A stretch of 64,000 nucleotides of DNA. Origin: Methanobrevibacter sp. V74. Lineage in GTDB: Archaea > Methanobacteriota > Methanobacteria > Methanobacteriales > Methanobacteriaceae. A model generated the notes under the pieces. It saw only the letters and a program-made list of their open reading frames with translations, ran no database searches and was not told the DNA's origin. Shown one piece after another: positions 34,227 through 44,692 of the stretch. Position numbers and translations under genes: made by a program. Where the stretch lies: positions 1 to 64,000 of the forward strand of contig NZ_CAUJAN010000005.1 of the NCBI RefSeq assembly GCF_963082495.1, read 5' to 3'. The first letter of the stretch is position 1; each line of letters opens with the position of its first letter.

Positions 34227-37200
34227 ATCATTTATGAACTCATAGGAATAGGTTACTTTAAATACTCTTGATGTAGAATAAAATAAAGACCCAATGGAAA
34301 TATCAATAGTGTTATTTCCAGCAATATAGTTCTGTGAGTCTAAAGCAAATGTGCCTACTCCATTAACTACATTGAAAATAACTTCAACAGCACTCTCATT
34401 TTCTTTATTTAATGTTGCATACATATCAAACTCTGGAAGATTTGATGCCAATTCTCCATTTTTATAAAAGACAATGCTGTAACTATCATGAGAGTTACGG
34501 GTCATGTTAAAAATGATGTTTGTAGTATTAATTCTCGGACACATTGTTCCATAACCAATCACGCCAGCATCATAATCCCAAGTAACCAAATTATTTGTAC
34601 CATACCAGTTTGCTTCAAGTTGTAATTTATCCCCATCATTATATAAACCATTTCCATAGATTCCTTCAGGATTTGCACTTAACTCACCTAAAATCATCAT
34701 GCTTGGACCACGTGCATTTCTATAAATTGCATTATCAGTTACATGAGGTTCAACTGCATTTAGAGCTAAATCATAACCTGCATTAAATCTAATGCCCTCT
34801 AACACATTATCAGTTATGGTGTTTTGAGTAATCACAATACCTGTTGTGTGATTAGCATCAAGAGAAATGCCAAGATGATTTGAATAAATATGATTATGAT
34901 TAACAGTTACATTTACAGCAGAATTATTGAAAAATATTCCATAGCCGCTTGGACCTTCAGGAACTGTCATAATATACAATCCAATTTGATCGGTGATTTC
35001 ATTGTAGAGAATCTCGGTATTTGCAACACCATAACCATATTTAATACCGTAATTATTTTCTTTGAGAGTATTATTATTGACCAATAAATTTGAAGAGTAT
35101 TCAGCAAAGATTCCACTTTCAAACAAATTAATAGTGTTGTTGCTTATAGCTACATTACGCGAATTGGAAATTTCAACACCGCACCCAGGCATATTAACTG
35201 TTGCATTAAGATAACTTCTCATTTTTGATTCGTCCAACATATTTGAAATATTGTTCCCATAAATATGCACATTATCTCCATTATTAACAGATATTGCACT
35301 ATCAGAGTTTCCCCGAATTATAAATCCGCTAATATTAATATTATTTCCCGAGATTGCAAATACAGGAGTATTTGTTTTTGCAGTTAATGTAGTATTTTGA
35401 GATGAATAAACATTTAATGCATTATTAATAGTTAAAGCAATGGATGAATAATTATCTCCTAAAAATTCAACATCAGATCCATTTGAAGCACCATCCAAAA
35501 TACTTTGAATTTCGGAATTTGGAAGATTGTTATCAACAAATACTGTGTTTAATTTACCAGAAACCTTAATTTTATTAGTTTTAGAAATTGATTTATATTT
35601 GTAAGTACCTCCAAAAGTGGTTACAATATCAAATGAACCTTCTTCCAAACTATCAAGACCAATATTGGCTACACCCTTTGAATCTGTAGTTTTATTGTAA
35701 CTTCGGTTATTAATCTTAAACATGACAGATTGACTTGGAATTGCATTACCTGATTTGTCCTTTAATGTTATTCGATAATCTTTTTGACTATTTTTAGAGT
35801 AAGTTTTATCATAACTTGTAATTCGACTTGCTACTTTTGAAACAGTGACTTTTCCAGTAGCTTTTGAAGCTTTGTAAATTTTATTTCCTTTATACACGAC
35901 ATTTACGGCATATGTATTTTCACCATCAAAATTAAGACCTACACTAGCTTGGCCTTTTGAATCAGTGGTTTTAACATAAGTGTTACCATTGACTTTGATT
36001 GTTAATCTTTGTTTGGCGAATGCTTTATTATTTGCTTTTAAAGTAACAGAATATGTTTTAAATTCATTAGGAACCATAGAAATACTGGGAGCAGTGATTG
36101 AAGTAGCTGTTTTATCCACTTTAACTTTACCATTAGAAACAGCCTTTTTATATATTTTACTTCCTTTATAAACTGCTTTTACTTTATAAGTTTTTAATTT
36201 ACTAAATTTGACTTTTATTTTAATCTCGCCTTTAGAATTAGTCCTTTTAGTGAATTTTTTGCCATTGATTTTAATAATAACTTTTTGTTTAGCTATTCCT
36301 TTTGAATTTCCATCTTTCAATGCAATTTTATAATATTTAGCGATTTTTGGAGGAATAGTTATCTTTGGAGTTATCAACTTGGCGGTTTTTGAAGAATATT
36401 TAACTTTGATTTTATTTGTTTTTGAGATTGAAGCGTATTTGTTGGATCCTTTGTAAGTGATTTTAATTTTATAATTTTTATTGTTTTTATTAAATCTGAG
36501 TTTGACTTTTGCAACACCCTTATTATTAGTGGTTTTGGTGTAAGTTTTGCCATTGACTTTGAATGTAACTTTTTGATTAGTTAATACTCCACCGAATGCA
36601 TTTTTTAGAGTAATTGAGAAATATTCAGCCTTTTCAGGAATCATATTCAAATTATAAGAAATCATTTCAGTAGCTGTTTTTTTAACGACAACACTGGCAG
36701 ATGAAGTATTGCCATTATATTCCACATCATCCCCTTCGTATTTTACTTTCAGAGTATAATTTCCCACTTTTGACTCAGAGATTTTTATTTTAGCTTGACC
36801 ATTACTGTCAGTTGCAACATTACATGTTTTCGAGTTAATTGTAAATGTCAATACTTCTCCAGCAACAGCCGCTCCATATTGATCAACTAATGTAGCTATT
36901 ATTTGTTGATTTGAATTTGGATAGGTGTTTAAATTATAAACTTTAATTGAAGTGTTTAATGGAATTCCCGGAATTTCAGAATCCTTAACATTGAATGTTT
37001 TTGATACTTTAGCATCGAGTGTTGTGCCAGGTGTTGGGAAAACAGCCGTTATAACATTACCGCTTTGTGTGAATTCATCCATATAAAATCTGACAGTTGC
37101 AGTTCCATTAACCAGCATTACAGTTTTATAAATCTCCCCCTCTTGAGGAGAAACGCTATTTCCAACCTTATTAAGATAAAATGTTACTGGAACAGAGCTC

Positions 37201-38657
37201 AAGTCAGTTGCAATATTGCCTTTTGCATCTACAATTGAAATTGAATAAATTCCTTTTTTAATTTGTTTAATATTGCTTAATAGGAGTTCATAGTTTCCAC
37301 TTTTTGACCATATTTTAGCTGGAGAGTAATAAATATTCGGGCAACTTACAAATTCATTTATTTCAAATACATAACCTAAATACATTATTCCCTGATGACC
37401 GTAATATTGGCCATTGCCATCTCCAACATATACATAAACGTCTTTACTTTCATCGTAATTATAATTCCCTATATTAGGATTATATTCATAAATCTGAGTC
37501 CAAACCGGCCTATCAATATCTGCAGTACCTCCTCCACCATAGTTAATCATATAATTGTTTGTAATTACTTCTAAACTTTCTACATTCTTAAGAGATACAT
37601 CATTTATATTCAAAACATGGAAATCATTGAAAACTTCCCATAAATGATTCTGATTAAAGAAATTTCCTTTAATTTCGATTTTTGTAATGTTATAATCAAC
37701 ATAAACTCCATTATTTGTATTGAAAGCGATGTAATTACTTAAAATATATGCATAGTTAGAACAAGTCAAATTAATTCCATTAAGATTACTTGTAATATTA
37801 TTATAATTTACAGTTAAATGTTTACCATTTCCTGAAAATGCAATTCCCGAAACTGTATTGCCGGAAATATCGTTATAGGCAACCGATGTTGATATGGAAT
37901 TGATTATTTTAACTCCAATTTTTGAATTTTTAATGCTGGAATTTTTTACATTGAATCCCTGACAATCAACAATTCTAATTCCATTGTTAGCATTAAAAAG
38001 AGTCACATTTTCAACTAAAGAATTTTTTGCATTTTCAAACCTTATAGCATCTGAAGAACCCCTGTGGACAATTGTACAATTTCTTATTATAACATCAGAT
38101 GCTCCATTTACAAAAACGCCATAATCATCTGCATTTGAAACATCATTATTGATTGAAAAACCCTCTATAACTGTTCCACTAGCACTTGGAGATATGTAAA
38201 ATATCCCATGATGTCCTGAACCTTGAGTATTGCTTGGACAAACCTTCATAGTAGTTCCAACATTGCTTAGAATTGTTAACTTTTTATCAATTACAAAATG
38301 GCAATGAACATAACTTTTTCCATTGACAATAATTGTATCTCCAGCACCAGCCTTATTTATTGCAAGTTGAATTGTTGAATCCGTCATCTCATTGTGATTT
38401 TCTTCAACTTCATCAACAACCCATGTTTTAGAAGAAGACAATGTAAAATTATTTTCACTAACACTGCCCAACACATCATCATTATTTTTTAAGTCTTCAT
38501 TTAATATGTCATCATCCTGATTCACCTCTAAATTAATATTAGATGAATCAGTAGTTAAATTATTATCCATATTCCCATCAACTGCCATGACAGACCCCAT
38601 GAATAAAAATATAATTAATAAAAATGACAACACAACTAACCTTTTATTAAAATTCAT
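34221..38657 (-). CDS. adhesin-like protein C: beta-helix, Ig-like array, second beta-helix
   Basis: 1478 residues from the ATG at 38655-38657, with GAGGT upstream. Signal peptide MNFNKRLVVLSFLLIIFLFMGSVMA. The first parallel beta-helix covers about residues 80-400. A region of beta-sandwich type follows, then about six Ig-like repeats (about 560-1050). Each repeat carries K-T-NSKG-A/I-motifs such as TKTTNNKGVAKVKL, TKRTNSKGEIKIKV and VKTTDSKGQASVGL. A second beta-helix (about 1060-1380) and a final beta domain end the protein without a membrane span or Lys-rich tail. With helices at both ends and the Ig array between them, it differs from the other adhesins. Export is clear; anchoring is not visible. 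Confidence 0.92.
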   Translation of the reverse strand: MNFNKRLVVLSFLLIIFLFMGSVMAVDGNMDNNLTTDSSNINLEVNQDDDILNEDLKNNDDVLGSVSENNFTLSSSKTWVVDEVEENHNEMTDSTIQLAINKAGAGDTIIVNGKSYVHCHFVIDKKLTILSNVGTTMKVCPSNTQGSGHHGIFYISPSASGTVIEGFSINNDVSNADDYGVFVNGASDVIIRNCTIVHRGSSDAIRFENAKNSLVENVTLFNANNGIRIVDCQGFNVKNSSIKNSKIGVKIINSISTSVAYNDISGNTVSGIAFSGNGKHLTVNYNNITSNLNGINLTCSNYAYILSNYIAFNTNNGVYVDYNITKIEIKGNFFNQNHLWEVFNDFHVLNINDVSLKNVESLEVITNNYMINYGGGGTADIDRPVWTQIYEYNPNIGNYNYDESKDVYVYVGDGNGQYYGHQGIMYLGYVFEINEFVSCPNIYYSPAKIWSKSGNYELLLSNIKQIKKGIYSISIVDAKGNIATDLSSVPVTFYLNKVGNSVSPQEGEIYKTVMLVNGTATVRFYMDEFTQSGNVITAVFPTPGTTLDAKVSKTFNVKDSEIPGIPLNTSIKVYNLNTYPNSNQQIIATLVDQYGAAVAGEVLTFTINSKTCNVATDSNGQAKIKISESKVGNYTLKVKYEGDDVEYNGNTSSASVVVKKTATEMISYNLNMIPEKAEYFSITLKNAFGGVLTNQKVTFKVNGKTYTKTTNNKGVAKVKLRFNKNNKNYKIKITYKGSNKYASISKTNKIKVKYSSKTAKLITPKITIPPKIAKYYKIALKDGNSKGIAKQKVIIKINGKKFTKRTNSKGEIKIKVKFSKLKTYKVKAVYKGSKIYKKAVSNGKVKVDKTATSITAPSISMVPNEFKTYSVTLKANNKAFAKQRLTIKVNGNTYVKTTDSKGQASVGLNFDGENTYAVNVVYKGNKIYKASKATGKVTVSKVASRITSYDKTYSKNSQKDYRITLKDKSGNAIPSQSVMFKINNRSYNKTTDSKGVANIGLDSLEEGSFDIVTTFGGTYKYKSISKTNKIKVSGKLNTVFVDNNLPNSEIQSILDGASNGSDVEFLGDNYSSIALTINNALNVYSSQNTTLTAKTNTPVFAISGNNINISGFIIRGNSDSAISVNNGDNVHIYGNNISNMLDESKMRSYLNATVNMPGCGVEISNSRNVAISNNTINLFESGIFAEYSSNLLVNNNTLKENNYGIKYGYGVANTEILYNEITDQIGLYIMTVPEGPSGYGIFFNNSAVNVTVNHNHIYSNHLGISLDANHTTGIVITQNTITDNVLEGIRFNAGYDLALNAVEPHVTDNAIYRNARGPSMMILGELSANPEGIYGNGLYNDGDKLQLEANWYGTNNLVTWDYDAGVIGYGTMCPRINTTNIIFNMTRNSHDSYSIVFYKNGELASNLPEFDMYATLNKENESAVEVIFNVVNGVGTFALDSQNYIAGNNTIDISIGSLFYSTSRVFKVTYSYEFINDG

Positions 38658-38930
38658 TTTATACCTCAACTTATTTTTTCAAACATTGAAATTATCAATA
38701 TATACATATATAACTATCGATATATATTAAATATTTCTATTTGATTAAAAAAACAAGGAAAAATAAGAAGATTAAAAAAATGAAATGAAAATAAGTACAT
38801 AAAGATAAATAATATTCACACAATTATTTAAATTTAAGTTGGTTTTAACCTTTGATTAACAGCCATTTTATATTTACCGACTTTTAAGTTTTAAAAACAA
38901 ACAGCTGCAATGCCTTATTTATGGGTTTAA
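38658..38930. other. non-coding stretch upstream of adhesin C
   Basis: About 270 AT-rich bases. TATA-like ATATATAACTATCGATATATATT lies near 38699-38730, some 45-70 bases before the adhesin start, as expected for its promoter. I see nothing else recognisable. Confidence 0.4.
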
Positions 38931-38970
38931 CAAAAAAAATAAGTGAAGCATTTGAAAATGCTTCCACTTA
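38931..38970 (-). terminator. strong hairpin terminator
   Basis: TAAGTG and CACTTA, then AAGCATTT and AAATGCTT, form a 14-bp stem with one bulged base and a GA loop. On the minus strand eight T follow. It overlaps the stop codon of the small membrane remnant. Confidence 0.8.
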
Positions 38971-39099
38971 AACAAGTTTATCGTATATTTTTTTACCTAA
39001 AGCTGCAGCTAAAGCCAAACCTATTATACCAATTGGCCTAAGTGAATCAACGTGATTATCCACAGCATCTCCAAAAATCAATATTAATATTATTGACAT
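38968..39099 (-). pseudogene. remnant of a small membrane protein cut by the IS630-like element
   Basis: From the ATG at 39097-39099 the frame gives 43 residues: MSIILILIFGDAVDNHVDSL, then RPIGIIGLALAAALGKKIYD and a short end. Open frame continues upstream as hydrophobic sequence (VTISIIIVFLLLLA) until it enters the insertion sequence 36 bases further on. No SD precedes the ATG or the upstream TTG. The neat terminator directly behind it shows that a real gene ended here. I infer that its 5' end was lost when the neighbouring element inserted or rearranged. Family unknown. Confidence 0.4.
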
Positions 39100-39134
39100 T
39101 GCAAGAAGCAACAGAAAGACAATAATTATACTTA

Positions 39135-40507
39135 TAGTTACTAACCAAACTTTTATTATAGATGTCGGATAAATTATAAAATATGTCTGGAAAATCTAAA
39201 ATTAATGTTTTTAACAAAATGACAAAAATCGCTTTGGATGAAGAAATCAGCAATTGTGTGGCTTACCATAGGTATTATCAAAGGCTAATTGCAGTCAAAA
39301 TAGTTAGTGAAGGAAATACCATAACTAATACCGCAAATATATTGGAAAATCCTACCAAACAGTTCACAGATGGATTAAAACATGTGAATCTGATAGGATT
39401 AGAAAGTTTAAAACCATCTTTTAGTGGTGGAAGACCATCAAAATTAACTTATGATCAACTAATTGAATTAGATAAACTCATTGAAAAAACACCCAATATG
39501 TCAATGAAAGACGTACATAAACTTGTTAATGAAAAATTCAATGTAAATTATAGTTTAAAGCAAATAGGAAAAATTATAAAGAAATTAGGATACAATTATA
39601 GCAAAGCATATCCTAAATTTTCAAAATCCCCTGGATGCTGAAGAACAGTTAAAAAAAAAACTTAGAAGAATATAACGTAACAACAAACGATATTATAGTC
39701 TTATTTGATGAAGCATCATTCCAAAATGAATCCTATACTCAAAAATCACTATATAAACAAGGAACAAAACACACACAAACTGTAAATCCATACAAATTCA
39801 AAATCAACACCACAGGGCCACTAACAATAAATAGAAATTCAACCATCACAATCACAAATTCATCAACAGCACCAGAAATTGCAATAACACTTTTAAAATT
39901 AAGAATAGCAAATACAAACAACAAAAATACAGTAAAAATATTAAACAAAATAATATCCAATGTTAATCTAACTGATAAAGACATAAACAAATTATTAATG
40001 GAAAATAACGAAAATAATGAAATTTTTACAGCAAAAATTTTAAAAACATTAGAAAAAATATAAAGACAATACAACATCCACAATCACTAGAATCATTGGA
40101 AAACACAGCAATAGAGAATCCCTCAATAATGTGAAAAAAAGAAGAGAAATAAGAAGAAAAATAACATTAAACCTATTACAAAAAGAAGACATAATAACAA
40201 AAATACAAACCGAACAAAGAATATGTTTAATTCTAGATAATTACAATGTCCACAAATCCGTATTTATCAAAAAAAATAGCATTATATCTTAATATTGAAC
40301 TAATATACCTTCCACCATACTCTCCTCACCTAAATCCAATCGAACAAATATGGAGACAAATTAAAAAAGAAATAAAACATTATTACCTTAAATCAAAAGA
40401 ATTTCTACAAGAATTAACTATAAAAACATATAATGAATCGATTTCTGGAACAAAAGTTTATGACAAATGGCTCGAAACATTTATACCAAAAGTTTAGTAA
40501 TTAACTA
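39135..40507 (+). mobile_element. IS630-like insertion sequence, decayed
   Basis: The ends carry matching 20-base terminal inverted repeats beginning TAGTTA and ending AAACTTTT, 17 of 20 positions alike (39135-39154 and complement of 40488-40507). TA at both outer edges fits the TA target duplication of IS630/Tc1 elements. The single internal gene is a broken DDE transposase. The right end forms part of the stop codon of adhesin D (TA from the target plus G from the element). Confidence 0.75.
39183..40497 (+). pseudogene. IS630-family transposase, frameshifted
   Basis: The N-terminal helix-turn-helix part is intact for 152 codons (39183-39641) and includes VSEGNTITNTANIL, GGRPSKLTYDQLIELDKLIE and VHKLVNEKFNVNYSLKQIGKI. 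It ends after FSKSP by frameshift, and a second shift lies in a run of ten A near 39651. The catalytic part continues in other frames: NDIIVLFDEASFQNES with the first Asp, CLILDNYNVHKS with the second, and LIYLPPYSPHLNPIEQIWRQIKKEI with the Glu (in the frame 40246-40497). At least three frame changes make it inactive. Between the first and second Asp there is an unusually long Asn/Thr/Lys-rich stretch. Confidence 0.85.
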
Positions 40508-41498
40508 TAAATCAAGATATTGTTCTTTTGAAATATTATAACCCAAAATCACCAAATTATCCGGCAAATTATGATAATTTTCAATATGTTTTTTAATCTC
40601 ACAAGCAGATGTTTCAATGTCATCTAAACCAAAAGAAATAGCTTTAGAAGAATTTCCCATTATTTTAACATCACAGGATTTACTAGAAGCAGCATAACAA
40701 TTATCATCATTAAACTTAATAGTTGGATTATATTTTCCTGGATCCATATTAATTCTAATTGATGTTTTACCTGCATTATCTGTAGTTCCACTACCATAAC
40801 TAACACTACCCACCATTAATGAAACAGTTTTACCATTAAGAGGCGTGTTTTTATTATCATATAAATAAACAATAAAACTACTCCCATCACCATAAACCAT
40901 GTTCACATTATTAACTACCAATTTTATACTTCTTTTTGTAACTTTTACTGTTACTGTTTTACTAGATTTTGCATAACCTGATGCACCTGCAAAAACAATA
41001 GAAGTAGAATAACTTTTAGAATCAAGTTTCAACGGCAAATACACATATCCTTTGGAATTTGTAGTTTTACTATATGACTTACCATTTATTGTTATCTTAA
41101 GCGTTTTACCAGAAACCGCTTTATTAGCACTTGTTAATAAACAAACAGTTAATGAATCACCATAAACAACAGAAGTACTACTAACAACAATTTTAGTTGA
41201 AGTTGTAGAAGCACTCAAAATTTTATTATCATTGATTGACAAAGACAAACTACCATTATCTTCATGATTTAATAATAATTTATCATTAAATTTCTGATAA
41301 TGGAAATTATCCGAAACATTACATTCATCATTAATTTCTATATTATCATTTTGATAACTATTATCCATCTTCATATTATCCGATGAATTAGCAGATAAAT
41401 TATTATCCACATTGCCAGCAGCAGAAACTGAACCAATAATAATCAAAAGACAAAAAAAATATTAGAATTAAAAATAATTTATCAATATTTTTATACAT
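40505..41498 (-). pseudogene. adhesin-like protein D with pseudomurein-binding repeat; signal peptide frameshifted
   Basis: The start ATG at 41496-41498 has a perfect GGAGGT SD and gives MYKNIDKLFLILIF. A run of eight T (41452-41459 as A) then shifts the frame. With seven T the signal peptide would read on into LLIIIGSVSAAGN, and the remaining 313 codons are open. Two Ig-like repeats (KTTNSKGYVYLPL, GTTDNAGKTSIRI) follow a Ser/Asn/Asp-rich linker. The C-terminus (about 38 residues: ETSACEIKKHIENYHNLPDN then LVILGYNISKEQYLDL) is a pseudomurein-binding repeat (PF09373 type). The stop codon is created by the IS630-like element. It may be off-phase, decayed, or a sequencing error. Confidence 0.75.
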
Positions 41499-41632
41499 AT
41501 AAATACCTCCAAAAAAATAAATTAAACAAATTCAAGCAATTAAAACTAAAATAACCATCAAATAATGATAATTAACTTAAATTAACCACATTAATATTTA
41601 ATTTTAAAAATATATAAAATTAACCAACAATT

Positions 41633-41814
41633 GGCTCTTGTCTCTTTCAAAAACTTGTGTGATAAATAGTTTATTCGATTAATCTATTCATTTAAAATTT
41701 TCAAAATAACTGATAAATTAGCTTTAAATTATTAAAAATAACTCCAAATATTAAGAAAAAGTTTTTAATAAAAAAACTTGCAGATATTTAAATCCCTAAG
41801 TTTTTGAAAGAGCC
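41633..41814. mobile_element. MITE-like element with inverted repeat ends
   Basis: GGCTC-TTGTCTC-TTTCAAAAACTT at the left (from 41633) and AAGTTTTTGAAAGAGCC at the right (41798-41814) are inverted copies, apart from a seven-base insertion in the left arm. The 182 bases between them have no gene. The same left-end sequence occurs at 59890-59915. The ends resemble those of ISL3-type elements, but no transposase of that kind is seen here. Confidence 0.5.
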
Positions 41815-41825
41815 GGATTTTGGAC

Positions 41826-42756
41826 TTAAAATTAACAATGAAACTCAAGAAGAAAAACTATTTTTCATTGCTAAACATGAAAATATGCTGTTAAATTTTG
41901 TTGAATTAACCTATAACTATTTCCAAATGGATTTTTCCAAAGTATTCCTGTGATTACAGCAATCATTTGTACGATCAACCACAATTATTCACTATTTTAG
42001 CAATGAAAACTTATTTAAAGACAACCTATCGCGAGATAATTGAATGTTTGGAACTTATGGATAAAATAAGAAAATTCCTAGGTCTTAATAAGCTACCACA
42101 CTTCACAACTATTCAAAAATTCTTTGTAAGAATGTCAGACACCATAATTAAAAGATTTAAATGACTTAATTAATTTTTATGCATCCATCAGAATGTAAAA
42201 TTAGTTGCCATTGGATGGAACTGGGCACACAAGCGACTATGCTGATAAAATTATTATGCACAAATAAGAGGCAAATCACGAAAAAGCTTACATTAAAAAC
42301 CAATATTGCAATCAAATGTTGACACACGAATGATCCTAAAATTACGCAGCAAATAAAAGTCCAAAACATGATACACAATTCGCATTACCTTCAATTAGAC
42401 AATTAATACCATACAAACCCCCTATTACATACTAGCAGACAAAGCCATATGATTTCCGAAGAAATAAGAAAAATGCATAAAATGAAGAAGTAGGAGCATT
42501 CGACCAAATACCATTAAAAAAAAGGTGCGACAACAGGACATTATAGATTAAATAGCGCTACAATCTTCTGGCATGATGTCTATGCACGAAGAATGAATGT
42601 TGAAAGCGTAATTTCCGTAATAAAAAGAAGAATTTAATGGCGTTAATTTTAGTAGAAGTACAAGACTACAGAATAAAGAAACAAAACTCAAAGATGTATT
42701 ATATAACATTTATAGCCATACAAGTTTTTTAGAAGAGGGTTTCTACAAGGTTATTA
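41826..42756 (+). pseudogene. IS5-like transposase remnant, copy 1
   Basis: The sequence matches, in broken frames, the transposase of the element at 59965-61220. GLKINNETQEEKLFFIAKHENM is followed by LLNFVELTYNY. Then come DQPQLFTILAMKTYLKTTYREIIECLELMDKIRKFLGL (frame 41967-42164), GTGHTSDYAD-like, GHYRLNSATIFWHDVYARRMNVESV and an ending before TTTCTACAAGGTT (42739-42756), the terminal repeat of that element. Many small deletions and stops make it inactive. The left terminal repeat is missing and the MITE-like element abuts it. Confidence 0.75.
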
Positions 42757-42847
42757 TTTAAATAAAAAAAGCAAAAAAATTCGATATTAATCTAAATTTA
42801 AACATGGTTTCTACAATGTTCAAAATAATTAATTTTGACAACATCCA
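42757..42847. repeat. second IS5-like element end, opposite orientation
   Basis: CATGGTTTCTACAATGTT near 42803-42820, together with the preceding AAGCAAAAAAATTCGATATT, resembles the 5' end of the element at 61165-61220 (AAGCAAATATTAACGATATT...CATGGTTTCTACAAGGTT). Only the end is left, so the region is a nest of remnants. Confidence 0.5.
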
Positions 42848-42890
42848 ATTAAAAAAATAAAAAGAAAATAGTTATTTTTTAACAACTATT
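42848..42890 (-). terminator. terminator of adhesin E
   Basis: AATAGTT and AACTATT make a 7-bp stem over the stop codon, followed on the minus strand by TTCTTTTTATTTTTTT. Confidence 0.65.
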
Positions 42891-44692
42891 TTACCAGTTT
42901 TTGATATTGCTTTGTAGGTAGCGTCACCAGCAAAGTTAACTTTGTATTTGAAAGTGCCTTTTTTCTTAAGTACAACTTTAAATGTGACTTTACCTTTAGA
43001 ATTAGTAATACCATAGTAGGTTTTACCTTTAACTTTAAGAGTGACTATTTTACCTTTAATAACATTACTGACAGTTTTTAAAGTAATTACAACTTTTTTA
43101 GTCTTTTTAACTTTAAATGTCTTATTAGGAGCAGTGAGTTTAGTTGTTTTTAAAGTTGGTGTAACAGTCTTAGTATTTAAAGTAATTGCTGTTTGGGAGC
43201 CTGCATATTTACTAGTTTCAGCGAAATTAATAGCAACTTCTTTACCAGATTGTCCAGTAATTGTGAAAACACCATTTTCATTAGTAGTAATAGTTTGAGC
43301 ACTTCCACCACCAATAGTATAAGTAATATTTTGGTTGTTTAAAGCCTTACCATAAATATCTGTTAAAGTAGCAGTAATTATCATGTCTTTTACATTGGTT
43401 ACTTTAATTTGAGTTTGAACTAAATCAGCAGCAGGAATTACAATATCATCGCCGTTTTCGGTACCCCATTCAGTAGACCATACAACAACGACATTTACAC
43501 CTTTAGCAACATCATTTCCAGTAACTGTAATATTAGCATACGGGTTTAAAACACTTTTTTTACAATTAATATGTAATAAAATGATAGAACCTGCAACAAC
43601 ATCACTACTGTTTAAAGTTACTTTGTTATTAGTTACATTAATGTCACCAAGACTACTTGCATAACCATGAGCAGTGTTACCTTGTTCAGCAGCAATTAAG
43701 AAGTTATTATTGATTGCTTTAAATGTGTTATTGTCAATGTAAACCCCAGATGCAGCTTTTTGAATACTGATTACCGGGAATTTGTCCCAGTAAATACTAT
43801 TTTCTTTAAAATAACCGCAAGTATCAAATATGTTATTTTTAATAAAAGTGCCCTCGGTTGATGCTCCACCGAAGAAAATTGAATAGACATTATTTATAAA
43901 TTTGTTTCCGATGATTTTAGCATCTCCACTACCTCCTGCAATAGAAATTGCATCAAGTACTGAACCATTAAAAGTATTGTTCTCAATATGGGCGAAATAA
44001 GAACCCATAATACTAATTACTTTAGAGCCTTTTTCCTTGTTTACACTAGGATCATTAACAAGTTTAGTAGCATAACCACCATCAAAGTAAGAATTTTTAA
44101 CAGTGATATTGTTTGCAGATTTAACTACAACAGCCTGATTGAAGTTTTTGAAATAACAATTATCAACTACTCCACCCATAGCAGATCCTCCATTGAAATT
44201 AACACCAAAACCTGCTACAGTACCGTTATATGTAAAATTATTTTTAGGATTGTTATCTATAAATTTAATTCCTTGAATTGTGACATTTTGAGAAGTAATA
44301 TAAAAAAATCCATCATTGTCGCCATAACCAAAAATAGTTGTAGTACCATTACCTTTAATAACTAAATTATCTTTATCAGCAACCTTTATAGTATGATTCT
44401 TAATATCATAAGACGCAAAATCACTTAAATCAACTATGCCTCCCGCAGTAGCTGTATCAACTGCTGTTTGAATAGCATCTGAAGTATTAGTGGTAGGTGC
44501 AACAGGATTAGCAGCCAATACATCCGCATTATCACTTCCAGATGAGATATTCAAGTTTTCATCCATTGCCACAACATTAGAAGCATCATCTGATGATACA
44601 ACATCAGATACGTCTTCAGCTGAAACTGAACTAAGAGATAAAGCAATTAAAACAACTAAAAGGAAAGATAATAAAATCTTTTTGTTATCCAT
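42872..44692 (-). CDS. adhesin-like protein E: beta-helix plus Ig-like repeats, Lys-rich C-terminus
   Basis: 606 residues with GGAG before ATG. Signal peptide MDNKKILLSFLLVVLIALSLSSVSA, then an acidic spacer (DVSDVVSSDDASNVVAMDEN). A parallel beta-helix spans about residues 70-390 (TVKNSYFDGGYATK, IENNTFNGSVLDAISIAGG, IIGNKFINNVYSIFFGGA). An Ig-like repeat with TITTNENGVFTITG follows, and a last Lys-rich repeat (KGKIVTLKVKGKTYYGITNSKG... ending ISKTGKIVVKK). No membrane span at the end. The last repeat is close in sequence to the end of adhesin B, so both probably share the same mode of wall attachment. Confidence 0.92.
   Translation of the reverse strand: MDNKKILLSFLLVVLIALSLSSVSAEDVSDVVSSDDASNVVAMDENLNISSGSDNADVLAANPVAPTTNTSDAIQTAVDTATAGGIVDLSDFASYDIKNHTIKVADKDNLVIKGNGTTTIFGYGDNDGFFYITSQNVTIQGIKFIDNNPKNNFTYNGTVAGFGVNFNGGSAMGGVVDNCYFKNFNQAVVVKSANNITVKNSYFDGGYATKLVNDPSVNKEKGSKVISIMGSYFAHIENNTFNGSVLDAISIAGGSGDAKIIGNKFINNVYSIFFGGASTEGTFIKNNIFDTCGYFKENSIYWDKFPVISIQKAASGVYIDNNTFKAINNNFLIAAEQGNTAHGYASSLGDINVTNNKVTLNSSDVVAGSIILLHINCKKSVLNPYANITVTGNDVAKGVNVVVVWSTEWGTENGDDIVIPAADLVQTQIKVTNVKDMIITATLTDIYGKALNNQNITYTIGGGSAQTITTNENGVFTITGQSGKEVAINFAETSKYAGSQTAITLNTKTVTPTLKTTKLTAPNKTFKVKKTKKVVITLKTVSNVIKGKIVTLKVKGKTYYGITNSKGKVTFKVVLKKKGTFKYKVNFAGDATYKAISKTGKIVVKK

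Noticed and set aside
39056-39253. 65-codon minus-strand frame across the left end of the IS630-like element
   Set aside because: It crosses the element boundary in a different frame from the hydrophobic remnant, and its composition is not protein-like.
40505-40640. Idea that the IS630-like element truncated adhesin D in the middle of a larger protein
   Set aside because: Removing the element with a TA duplication still gives a stop codon at the same place, so truncation by simple insertion is not supported.
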